Source: Maribacter_C sp047345145
GTDB lineage: Bacteria > Bacteroidota > Bacteroidia > Flavobacteriales > Flavobacteriaceae
NCBI RefSeq assembly: GCF_047345145.1
Contig: NZ_JBLFER010000001.1
Coordinates: 930,001 to 994,000, forward strand
DNA: 64,000 nucleotides
Reading direction: 5' to 3'
Part shown: in pieces, positions 8,246-15,835 of the stretch
How the letters are laid out: each line of letters opens with the position of its first letter
How positions within the stretch are numbered: position 1 is the stretch's first letter
Program-made: the position numbers and the translations under genes
The notes under the pieces: generated by a model
The model's database searches: none
Seen by the model: only the letters and a program-made list of their open reading frames with translations
Told to the model about the DNA's origin: nothing

Positions 8246-8938
8246 ATGAAAAAAAATATACTTCTTATTGGAGGTTCTCAAGGCATTGGTTTCTCAATGG
8301 CTCAGAAACTTCATCAAGATCACAACCTTTATGTAGCATCTCGAACAAAGGAAGGACTAGAAGGGCTTCAAGCCAAACATATTCCTTTTGATGTCCTTAC
8401 CGATAGCTTAGATGTCACTTTATTACCAGAAGAATTACACGGTTTTGCCTACTGCCCAGGCAGCATAAATCTCAAGCCGTTTAAGATGATGAGTTTGGAA
8501 ACTTTTGAAGAAGATATGCAATTGAACTTTTTTAGTTTGGTAAAGGTTATTAAAACAGTTATTCCAATAATGAGCGAAGGTTCGAGCATGGTATTCTTTA
8601 GCACTGTGGCTGTAGGCACAGGAATGCCATTTCACACCAGTGTTGCCGCCGCAAAAGGTGCTATTGAAGGTTTCGCAAAATCAATGGCAGCTGAATACGC
8701 TCCGAAAATCAGAGTAAATGTGGTGGCACCTTCTCTTGTTGACACTCCCCTTGCAGGACGATTACTTAGTAATGATAGAAAACGTGAAATGATGTCTGAG
8801 CGGCATCCTCTAAAACGTGTTGGTGAAGCTGACGACATTGCCAACATTGCTGTATTTTTATTAAGTCAAAATAGCACTTGGATGACAGGACAAATTATTG
8901 GTGTTGATGGGGGAATGTCTACTTTGAATGTTAGCTAA
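8246..8938 (+). CDS. SDR-family oxidoreductase lacking the catalytic tyrosine
   Basis: A 230-residue Rossmann protein starting immediately after the SRPBCC stop. The NAD(P) motif is present (residues 8-16, IGGSQGIGF), as are the structural Ser119 and Lys137 and the C-terminal ILGVDGG-like end (IIGVDGGMS). The YxxxK catalytic tyrosine position is Val133 (SVAAAK), and the usual NNAG motif is replaced by YCPGS. It may therefore be a divergent reductase using another residue, or a binding or sensory protein. Its place between SRPBCC and photolyase suggests a light or repair related role. The fold is certain and the activity doubtful. Confidence 0.9.
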   Translation: MKKNILLIGGSQGIGFSMAQKLHQDHNLYVASRTKEGLEGLQAKHIPFDVLTDSLDVTLLPEELHGFAYCPGSINLKPFKMMSLETFEEDMQLNFFSLVKVIKTVIPIMSEGSSMVFFSTVAVGTGMPFHTSVAAAKGAIEGFAKSMAAEYAPKIRVNVVAPSLVDTPLAGRLLSNDRKREMMSERHPLKRVGEADDIANIAVFLLSQNSTWMTGQIIGVDGGMSTLNVS

Positions 8939-8939
8939 T

Positions 8940-10247
8940 ATGAAGGAAAAAGTATCTATTTTCTGGTTTCGACGCGATCTAAGATTGCAGGATAATGTTG
9001 GGTTTTTAGCCGCCTTAAAAGGAGGATACCCAGTTCTTCCCATTTTTATCTTCGATAAACTAATTCTAGATAAACTTCCGAAATATGATGCTAGAGTAAG
9101 TTTCATTTTTGAGAATTTACAAAAAATGCGAACCCAACTGGCAGAATCTCACGCGAGTTCAATAGCTTTTTTTTATGGAAACCCAAAGAATGTCTTTAAA
9201 GCACTTACACAAGGTTATGACGTTCAATCTGTTTACACTAACAGCGACTATGAACCTTATGCCAATGAGCGAGATACCGCAATTGAGCAATTTTTAAAAA
9301 CCAAAGAAATTTCATTTTCAAGATCAAAAGATCAGGTCATTTTTGAAAAAGATGATATTGTCAAAGGTGATGGCACTCCGTATGTGGTTTATACACCCTT
9401 CAAAAATAAGTGGAAAGAAACATTCAATGCTGATTATCTTGAGCCAAGTGACACGTATCCTTATTTCTCAAATCTTATTCAAAATACTAGTCTTCCAAAC
9501 CTTACTTTGAGTGACATGGGCTTTACAAATTCTGATATCAGGGTACCGGATTACAATGCAAGTCCTGATGTAATCAATAACTACGAAGCAACCCGAAACT
9601 TTCCTGCAATACAAAACGGAACCTCTCGACTTGGTCCTCATTTGCGTTTTGGCACAGTATCCATTCGACAAATGATGACAAAGGCCATTGCAGAGGAGAA
9701 TGAAGTTTTCTGGAATGAATTGATCTGGAGGGAATTCTTTATGCAAATATTATGGCATTTTCCGCATACCGTAAATAAATCCTTCAGAACAAAGTATGAT
9801 CGCATTGAATGGAGAAACAACGAAGCAGAGTTCGAAAAATGGACAAACGGACAAACGGGTTATCCCCTGGTAGATGCAGGTATGAGAGAACTAAATGCTA
9901 CTGGTTATATGCATAATCGTGTTCGTATGCTGGTAGCGAGTTTTTTGTGTAAACATCTATTAATCGATTGGCGATGGGGAGAAACCTATTTTGCTCAAAA
10001 ATTGTTAGATTATGACCTAAGTGCAAACGTTGGTAATTGGCAATGGGCTGCTGGAAGCGGAGTTGATGCAGCACCTTATTTTCGAATTTTCAACCCTACC
10101 ACCCAAATTGAAAAATTTGATAAGCAAAAAGAATATATCAATACATGGGTTCCTGATTTACAAGAGCTGACCTACCCTACTCCTATGGTTGATCATAAAA
10201 TGGCACGCGAACGATGTTTAAAAGTCTATAAAGAAGCGGTCGCATAA
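8940..10247 (+). CDS. Cryptochrome/photolyase family DNA repair flavoprotein
   Basis: A 435-residue protein, normal for class I photolyases. The N-terminal alpha/beta antenna domain (VSIFWFRRDLRLQDN) and the C-terminal FAD domain are both complete: WREFFMQILWHFP, GQTGYPLVDAGMREL, GYMHNRVRMLVASF, DYDLSANVGNWQWAAGSG, APYFRIFNP. It would use blue light to split UV-induced pyrimidine dimers through FADH-. The Trp residues of the electron-transfer chain appear present (DWRWGE, NWQW). The start is ATG 8940, one base after the SDR stop; four upstream codons overlap the SDR end. CPD photolyase is more likely than a signalling cryptochrome but is not proven. Confidence 0.93.
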   Translation: MKEKVSIFWFRRDLRLQDNVGFLAALKGGYPVLPIFIFDKLILDKLPKYDARVSFIFENLQKMRTQLAESHASSIAFFYGNPKNVFKALTQGYDVQSVYTNSDYEPYANERDTAIEQFLKTKEISFSRSKDQVIFEKDDIVKGDGTPYVVYTPFKNKWKETFNADYLEPSDTYPYFSNLIQNTSLPNLTLSDMGFTNSDIRVPDYNASPDVINNYEATRNFPAIQNGTSRLGPHLRFGTVSIRQMMTKAIAEENEVFWNELIWREFFMQILWHFPHTVNKSFRTKYDRIEWRNNEAEFEKWTNGQTGYPLVDAGMRELNATGYMHNRVRMLVASFLCKHLLIDWRWGETYFAQKLLDYDLSANVGNWQWAAGSGVDAAPYFRIFNPTTQIEKFDKQKEYINTWVPDLQELTYPTPMVDHKMARERCLKVYKEAVA

Positions 10248-10289
10248 TCTCTTTTTACTATATTTAGGGACCTTGTAATTTGACCAACA

Positions 10290-10706
10290 ATGTCCGAGAA
10301 CAAAACCATAGCTACAACGGCTTCCGTACAGGCATTCTTAGATGCCGTCGAGAACGATACCCGGCGAAATGACAGCTATGCCTTACTAGAACTAATGCAA
10401 GAAATTACTGGATATCCTCCTGTCTTATGGGGCAATAGTCTCATCGGTTTTGGCAGTTATCATTACAAATATGATACAGGTCGCGAAGGTGATATGCTTA
10501 TCGCAGGCTTTTCCCCTCGTAAGCAAAATCTTGCCGTTTACAATACGGGATTTGTACGATATCCTAAGATAATGGAAAGATTAGGAAAGTACAAAGCTGG
10601 CAAATCTTGCCTTTACATCAATAAGTTATCAGATGTGAATCTAGATGTGCTTTCTGAACTTATCAAAACCTCCTTTGAACATATGAATACAAAATATAAT
10701 AGCTAA
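10290..10706 (+). CDS. DUF1801 domain protein
   Basis: A 138-residue cytoplasmic protein with the DUF1801 (YdhG-like) pattern: VQAFLDAVENDTRRNDSYAL, then GYPPVLWGNSLIGFGSYHYK, GFSPRKQNLAVY and a C-terminal SCLYINKLSDVNLDVLSEL. The function of the fold is not established, though it binds in a groove between helices and sheet. It is 43 bp after the photolyase and is probably transcribed with it, as in other flavobacterial photolyase neighbourhoods. No alternative assignment seen. Confidence 0.88.
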   Translation: MSENKTIATTASVQAFLDAVENDTRRNDSYALLELMQEITGYPPVLWGNSLIGFGSYHYKYDTGREGDMLIAGFSPRKQNLAVYNTGFVRYPKIMERLGKYKAGKSCLYINKLSDVNLDVLSELIKTSFEHMNTKYNS

Positions 10707-10760
10707 CTCAAATAAATACAGATTCCTTGTTAAGCGGGAATTAAACTAAATCACTTAAGA

Positions 10761-12188
10761 ATGAAAAAATGTACACTCCTGGGCTTACTACTGCTAACAT
10801 TTTCTGCAGTATCGGCTCAAAAAATGACCAAAAACAAAAAAGCTGTTCAAGTATCTGTAGAAAAACACAAGGCCGAATTGATCAAAATTAGTGATTCGAT
10901 TTGGGCAGCGGCTGAAACCGCATTTGAGGAATTAAAATCTTCAGAGATATTAGCCAGCTATGCAGAGAAAAACGGAATGACGGTAACAAGAGGTGTAGCC
11001 GATATACCAACAGCGTTTACAGCCACTTATGGCTCAGGCAAACCCATTATTAGTATTTTGGGAGAATTTGATGCCCTACCGGGGATATCTCAAAAGGCAC
11101 AACCTGAAAAGGAACCTTACAAAGAAGGCGCAGCAGGTCATGGTTGCGGTCATAATATGTTCGGCACTTCAAGTTTAGGTGCGGCAATTGCCATTAAAGA
11201 GTTAATGGAAGCTGGAAAACTGACAGGTACAATCAAATTTTTAGGGACTCCGGCAGAAGAAAAATTTTTTGCTAAAGTATGGATGGTCGAAGCAGGTTTA
11301 TGGAATGATGTTGATGTAAATCTTAGCTGGCACCCTGGGCCTCAAATTGAAGCTGATGTACAAAGTGGACTTTCCTTAATAGACTTTATTGTAGAATTTG
11401 AAGGACAGGCAGCACATGCTTCTGCTGATCCATGGAATGGGCGTTCTGCTTCCGATGCACTTGAATTGTACACTACAGGAATCAACTATTACAGAGAACA
11501 TATTCTTCCTTCCTCACGTATTCATTATCATATTCAAGATGGCGGACAGGTAGTAAATGTAGTCCCTGATTATGCCAAATTATGGGTGCGTGTTCGCGAT
11601 CCGAAACGTTCCAAAATGTTACCCACTTATGAGCGTGTAAAAGCAATGGCCGAAGGTGCAGCGATAATGGCTGATGTAGATTACAAGATTTCTTTGGTTT
11701 CAGGAATTTACGAAGTTTTGGTAAATCGTTCTGGAGGAGCCATTATGCAGAAGAACTTAGAGTTATTGGGACCTATCACGTACACGCCAGAAGAAGAAGC
11801 TTTCGGAAAAGCGATTCAAAAAGCTACGAAAAAACCGGAAGTCGGTATGGATGCTTCCATAAATCCTTTGCGAGAAACTCTTGAAACTCCTGGTGGTGGT
11901 TCTACCGATGTTGGTGATGTCAGCTGGAATGTGCCAAATATCAATTTAAGTGTTACTGTAGCTCCTAAGGATACGCCTTGGCACTCTTGGGCTGTTGTAG
12001 CCTGCGGAGGAATGTCTATAGGTCATAAAGGAATGGTTTACGCATCAAAAGCATTGGGAATGACAGCTGTCGATTTATTCGAAAATCCGAAACTAGTTAA
12101 TGAAGTGAAAGCAGAATTTAAGCAGCGTAAAGGCGATGAAGTGTACAAGCCTATGATTGATGGGCCACCACCAATTCCTGCAAACTAA
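10761..12188 (+). CDS. Exported M20-family amidohydrolase, AbgB-like
   Basis: A 475-residue protein with signal peptide residues 1-19 (MKKCTLLGLLLLTFSAVSAQ). M20 metallopeptidase motifs are intact: GEFDALPGIS (bridging Asp), GHGCGHNMFG (His ligand), TPAEEKF (catalytic Glu and ligand Glu) and HASADPWNGRSASDA (dimerisation domain). The GHGCGHN motif and length resemble the B subunit of p-aminobenzoyl-glutamate hydrolase, so it would cleave an acyl amino acid or aminobenzoyl amide in the periplasm. Substrate is not certain. It stands between the DUF1801 gene (54 bp) and the lysoplasmalogenase gene (15 bp), so it may start a new transcript with the next genes. Confidence 0.9.
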   Translation: MKKCTLLGLLLLTFSAVSAQKMTKNKKAVQVSVEKHKAELIKISDSIWAAAETAFEELKSSEILASYAEKNGMTVTRGVADIPTAFTATYGSGKPIISILGEFDALPGISQKAQPEKEPYKEGAAGHGCGHNMFGTSSLGAAIAIKELMEAGKLTGTIKFLGTPAEEKFFAKVWMVEAGLWNDVDVNLSWHPGPQIEADVQSGLSLIDFIVEFEGQAAHASADPWNGRSASDALELYTTGINYYREHILPSSRIHYHIQDGGQVVNVVPDYAKLWVRVRDPKRSKMLPTYERVKAMAEGAAIMADVDYKISLVSGIYEVLVNRSGGAIMQKNLELLGPITYTPEEEAFGKAIQKATKKPEVGMDASINPLRETLETPGGGSTDVGDVSWNVPNINLSVTVAPKDTPWHSWAVVACGGMSIGHKGMVYASKALGMTAVDLFENPKLVNEVKAEFKQRKGDEVYKPMIDGPPPIPAN

Positions 12189-12203
12189 ATTCTAGTTCAA
12201 TAA

Positions 12204-12884
12204 ATGCGGCTAAAAGAGAACTCATTTTTATGGGGCTATGTTCTATTGGTTCTTTTTGATTTAGCCTGCGGTTTCGAGGCAACTTCAAGTTTGCGGGTAA
12301 TCAGTAAACCCTTGTTGTTACTCTCGCTTTTATTCTATTTTCTGAATAAGGCGAAAAGCAATCGAAACAGAACATTTTATCTCATGACGGGAGCATTATT
12401 TTGCTCCCTTCTAGGAGATGTCTTTTTGTTATTTGAAGACCGCTCAAGTATATTCTTCCCGCTAGGTCTCGCAGCATTTCTTATCGCACACCTCCTATTT
12501 GCATTGACTTTTACTAAAAAATGGAATAGAAAAGCATCTAAAAAAATTTGGTGGATTATACTATTGCTTTTTTCTTACGGAGGATTCCTATTCTATATTC
12601 TAAAGGATAATCTCGGCGCACTACAAATACCTGTGATATTATATATTTTGGGAATATTGACGATGGTCATTACCGCATATCGCAGAAAAGAAAACGTACC
12701 AAAATCTAGTTTTAATCTGGTCTTTATAGGTGCTCTTTTCTTTGTTTTATCCGATAGCGTTTTAGCTGTCAATAAATTTCTATTTACAATTCCCCTATCT
12801 CATATCATCATCATGGGAACCTATGCAACCGCTCAATATCTCATTACCATGGGAGTCTTAAAACAAGGAGATTTTGGAAATTAA
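12204..12884 (+). CDS. YhhN-like lysoplasmalogenase
   Basis: A 226-residue integral membrane protein with about eight hydrophobic helices of the YhhN/TMEM86 family. Signature elements are GALFCSLLGDVFLLFE (conserved Asp in helix 3) and FIGALFFVLSDSVLAVNKF (conserved Asp in helix 6), matching the two acidic residues of lysoplasmalogenases, which hydrolyse the vinyl ether of lysoplasmalogens. Whether this bacterium makes plasmalogens is not shown, so the substrate may differ. The 3' end overlaps the next GNAT gene by 11 bases. Confidence 0.85.
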   Translation: MRLKENSFLWGYVLLVLFDLACGFEATSSLRVISKPLLLLSLLFYFLNKAKSNRNRTFYLMTGALFCSLLGDVFLLFEDRSSIFFPLGLAAFLIAHLLFALTFTKKWNRKASKKIWWIILLLFSYGGFLFYILKDNLGALQIPVILYILGILTMVITAYRRKENVPKSSFNLVFIGALFFVLSDSVLAVNKFLFTIPLSHIIIMGTYATAQYLITMGVLKQGDFGN

Positions 12885-13281
12885 ACCTATATCCGCCAAA
12901 GAGACTTGGCCTTTGCGCCATGAGGTGATGTGGCCAAATATGCCCCTTGATTTTATAAAACTTCCTGAGGATTCAAATGGGAATCATTTTGGACTCTTCT
13001 TGTCTAATGAATTGGTAAGCATTGTGTCCCTTTTCGAAACGGGAAATCGTATCGCCCAATTTCGAAAATTCGCCACAAAAACTGAACTACAAGGAAAAGG
13101 GCATGGTTCAAAATTACTTTTGTACTTGATGGCCTTTGCTAAAGAAAATGACTTTCATACCCTATGGTGCAATGCAAGGGTTAATAAAACTCACTTCTAC
13201 AAAAAATTCGGAATGGTCGAAACTGAAGAAACCTATGTAAAACAAAATATAAAGTTTGTGATACTAAGAAAGGTTCTTTAG
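12874..13281 (+). CDS. GNAT family N-acetyltransferase
   Basis: A 135-residue single GNAT domain. The acetyl-CoA loop is visible as KTELQGKGHGSKLLLYLMAFA, followed by LWCNARVNKTHFYKKFGMVE, typical of the fold's last strands. Substrate unknown. The best start is TTG 12874 inside the lysoplasmalogenase gene, preceded by AAGGAG; the first ATG (12928) would delete the first beta strand. The overlap suggests translational coupling. Confidence 0.85.
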   Translation: MEIKPISAKETWPLRHEVMWPNMPLDFIKLPEDSNGNHFGLFLSNELVSIVSLFETGNRIAQFRKFATKTELQGKGHGSKLLLYLMAFAKENDFHTLWCNARVNKTHFYKKFGMVETEETYVKQNIKFVILRKVL

Positions 13282-13303
13282 CTTGTATCTCTAAATCATT
13301 AGA

Positions 13304-14305
13304 ATGAAAAATGCTATCAAATCGGTTTTTCCCTTAGGATTTCCTTGGCAAACGCAAGACCCATTTTTATTTTGTGTCTATCATTTAGACCATTACCCAA
13401 AAGGAAATGAAGATATGACGCCAGCAGCCTCACTAGAAGGCCGCAACTTAGGCAACGATTTTGTTATCAAAGACGGATGGCGCATGTATCACGGACAAAC
13501 CATTCCCGGTTTTCCTTCACACCCGCATCGCGGATTTGAAACCATAACCATTGTAAACAAAGGCTTCTGCGATCATTCAGATTCTTTAGGCGCTGCCGGA
13601 AGATTCGGTGAAGGAGATGTACAATGGATGACCGCAGGTCGAGGAGTTCAGCATTCAGAAATGTTTCCATTACTGAAAACAGAAGAAGAAAACCCTCTGG
13701 AATTGTTTCAAATATGGCTCAATCTTCCAAGCAAGAGCAAGTTCGTAGACCCGCATTTTGCCATGCTTTGGCATGAGGATATTCCAGTGATAAAAACAGA
13801 AAACGCGAGTGTAAAAATAGTTGCAGGAAACTATCAAAATACGAATGCTCCAAAACCTGCTCCCGATTCTTGGGCGGCAGATGCGGCAAATGAAGTAGCA
13901 ATTTGGAATATTCATGTAGATGCAAATTCAAGCTATACCCTACCCAAAGCCGATTCGGAAGTGAGTAGAACCCTTTATTTTTATGATGGTTCAACCATTG
14001 AAATCGAAGAAAAAATCATTCAACCAAATCATGGTATTGAGCTCCACCCTTCAGAAGATGTAGAGATTAAAGTCAAAGGAGGAAAGGCACATTTTTTAAT
14101 GCTTCAAGGAAAACCTATTGCTGAACCTGTTGTACAACATGGTCCCTTTGTAATGAACACTCAAGAAGAAATAAGAGCAACCATGAAAGATTATGGATTG
14201 ACACAATTTGGCGGTTGGCCCTGGCAACATGCTGATAATGTGCACGATAAAGAAAAAGGTAGGTTTGCTAAGTATCCTGATGGAACTGTCGTTGAAAAAG
14301 AATAA
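13304..14305 (+). CDS. Pirin family protein
   Basis: A 333-residue bicupin. The N-terminal cupin has the pirin metal site HPHRGFETIT and VQHSEMF (three His and one Glu for Fe), followed by a C-terminal cupin (ELHPSEDVEIKVKGGKAHF, GKPIAEPVVQHGPFVMNT). Bacterial pirins act as quercetinases or redox sensors, and in some species as regulators; the role here is open. It is longer than the common 230-290 residue pirins owing to insertions around residues 150-200. It is 22 bp after the GNAT gene and is the last gene before the accessory nuclease module. Confidence 0.9.
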   Translation: MKNAIKSVFPLGFPWQTQDPFLFCVYHLDHYPKGNEDMTPAASLEGRNLGNDFVIKDGWRMYHGQTIPGFPSHPHRGFETITIVNKGFCDHSDSLGAAGRFGEGDVQWMTAGRGVQHSEMFPLLKTEEENPLELFQIWLNLPSKSKFVDPHFAMLWHEDIPVIKTENASVKIVAGNYQNTNAPKPAPDSWAADAANEVAIWNIHVDANSSYTLPKADSEVSRTLYFYDGSTIEIEEKIIQPNHGIELHPSEDVEIKVKGGKAHFLMLQGKPIAEPVVQHGPFVMNTQEEIRATMKDYGLTQFGGWPWQHADNVHDKEKGRFAKYPDGTVVEKE

Positions 14306-14328
14306 ATACTAGTTAACTTTATAGGAGG

Positions 14329-14352
14329 TATAATGAACATATGTTTATTATA
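14329..14352. repeat. 24-bp near-perfect palindrome at the left edge of the nuclease module
   Basis: TATAATGAACAT and ATGTTTATTATA are complementary with only a G-T wobble, giving a 24-bp dyad just upstream of the core-like ACGTTGCC at 14356. It could be a regulatory dyad or an RNA hairpin of the upstream transcript. Confidence 0.5.
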
Positions 14353-14382
14353 CTTACGTTGCCAAACATTTGAAAAAAACCA

Positions 14383-15630
14383 ATGTATAGACATTCAAAT
14401 CATTCAAAAATTTTTGGGACAGGTAGAATTGATGAAAGATTCCGCGCGATTTTCCAACGATTAAAACAAACAATTGAAGGAGAAACTGAAGATTATATTT
14501 TGAATGTAAATCCCACTGAATACTTAGAACATTTGACTGATTCAAATCAAATGGAAATTCCAGCAATTCACTACGAAGATGTTTATGCGGACAGCTATGA
14601 AGATGATATCCCAATGGAATATTTTTCGGCCAGATATGATAGATTTGGAGTTGATAAGGTTAGAAAAGAAATAATTCAATTTTTTATTCCAGTTAGTGGG
14701 AACGTTGATTTACTAAATTATAGTCCTGCTTCAACATTCTATCTTGGAGGTGGTGGAGATTTCAAAGTTAATAGCGATTCAATTTCTACAGAGTTCATAA
14801 ATTTCGATAATGATGGACCAGCATTAAAAAAGCGTTTTGATAGCGAAGTAAGAGGTATTAGAAGTAATTACGACAGTTTGATAAGCGATATTGAAAAATT
14901 TAATAACTCTTTAAAATCTAACTTACATAGCGTTTTTAGTAAAAGAAAGAATGCACTACTAAATAAAAACAGTTTAATGTCTTCTTTAGGTGTGCCTTTA
15001 AAAAGAAAAAGCTCTACTACAAATACATTTTCAGTACCTAAACCACAACTGAAAGAAAAAATAAAAATCAGCAAACCAATAGTAACAGAAAAAGGATTTA
15101 AACCTGAACCAACTTTAAATGAAGAAAGCTACCGACACATTCTAAAACTTATAAATGATGTTGGAAAGAATTTTGAAAGAATGCCAAGTGTCTATAAAGG
15201 AAAAGGCGAAGAAGATTTGCGAGACCATATTCTAATGACTTTAGACCCTAATTTTGAACTCGGTAGCGCGAGTGGAGAAACATTTAATAAATCAGGTAAA
15301 ACTGACATTCAGTTGCGTTACGATAGTTCTGTTATTTTCATTGCAGAATGTAAATTTTGGAGCGGAGAAAAAGGGTACTTAGGAACAATTTCACAACTAT
15401 TGAACTACTTGACTTGGAGAGATACAAAAGCATCTGTAATAATGTTTGTTAGACAACAGGATTTTAGTTCTATTTTGGAAAAAGTTAAAACAAGTACAGA
15501 AAAACACGAGAATTATTTAAGTTATGTAAATAATACTGATGAAAATTGGTTTAATTATCGCTTTCACATTAACGGAGATAAAAATCGAGAATTAAAATTA
15601 GCAATACAGTTATACCACTTACCGAAATAA
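14383..15630 (+). CDS. Solitary PD-(D/E)XK nuclease-like protein
   Basis: A 415-residue cytoplasmic protein. Residues 1-160 are an uncharacterised alpha/beta region. Residues 160-215 are helical and basic (KRKNALLNKNSLMSSLGVPL). Residues 245-415 form a restriction-endonuclease-like domain: EEDLRDHILMTL (helix with conserved Glu), GKTDIQL (Asp of the PD motif), VIFIAECKFW (ECK, the (D/E)XK motif), then SQLLNYLTWRDTKASVIMF. I recognise the C-terminal pattern as a recurrent, unnamed family found in many phyla. No methylase, helicase or other partner gene is adjacent. It looks like an accessory gene between pirin and murA; nuclease activity is predicted, target unknown. Confidence 0.75.
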   Translation: MYRHSNHSKIFGTGRIDERFRAIFQRLKQTIEGETEDYILNVNPTEYLEHLTDSNQMEIPAIHYEDVYADSYEDDIPMEYFSARYDRFGVDKVRKEIIQFFIPVSGNVDLLNYSPASTFYLGGGGDFKVNSDSISTEFINFDNDGPALKKRFDSEVRGIRSNYDSLISDIEKFNNSLKSNLHSVFSKRKNALLNKNSLMSSLGVPLKRKSSTTNTFSVPKPQLKEKIKISKPIVTEKGFKPEPTLNEESYRHILKLINDVGKNFERMPSVYKGKGEEDLRDHILMTLDPNFELGSASGETFNKSGKTDIQLRYDSSVIFIAECKFWSGEKGYLGTISQLLNYLTWRDTKASVIMFVRQQDFSSILEKVKTSTEKHENYLSYVNNTDENWFNYRFHINGDKNRELKLAIQLYHLPK

Positions 15631-15635
15631 AAACG

Positions 15636-15835
15636 TGTGGCCACAATGTATATAAAAAATAGCGCAAGTCATTGCTAAAACTAAGGCTTGGGCGTTTTTG
15701 GAAAGTCGCCAAATTTTTAAATTTGACGATTTCCAATAAAAAAGATAAATAGTAAAATTTAAAAATTCGGCTTGTGTTTAATCCGAAAAGTAACGGCTTA
15801 TTTTCAGCGCTACTTTTCATATACGGAGCCGTTAG
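15636..15835. other. Palindrome-rich gene-free tail of the nuclease module, attC-like
   Basis: The 205 bp from the nuclease stop to the murA stop contain no gene but several dyads: TGTGGCCACA (15636-15645); an imperfect 15-bp hairpin with one extrahelical base (15700-15734, GGAAAgTCGcCAAATTT against AAATTTGaCGATTTCC); and TAACGGCT...AGCCGTTA (15791-15834), overlapped by GAAAAGTA/TACTTTTC (15785-15818). A TAAC...GTTA hairpin ending in a GTTAGC core after a gene is the layout of an integron attC site, but no integrase is nearby and the consensus is imperfect. The AT-rich 15645-15700 stretch holds nothing recognisable. Confidence 0.45.

Noticed and set aside
15569..15820. 83-codon minus-strand frame in the nuclease-module tail
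   Set aside because: Overlaps the 3' end of the nuclease gene and runs through the palindromic non-coding tail; no family resemblance.
15785..15835. Calling this a definite attC site
   Set aside because: The TAAC/GTTA hairpin and core fit, but the site is short (44 bp), the R-box consensus GTTRRRY is not fully met and no integrase gene is in the window, so it is kept as attC-like only.
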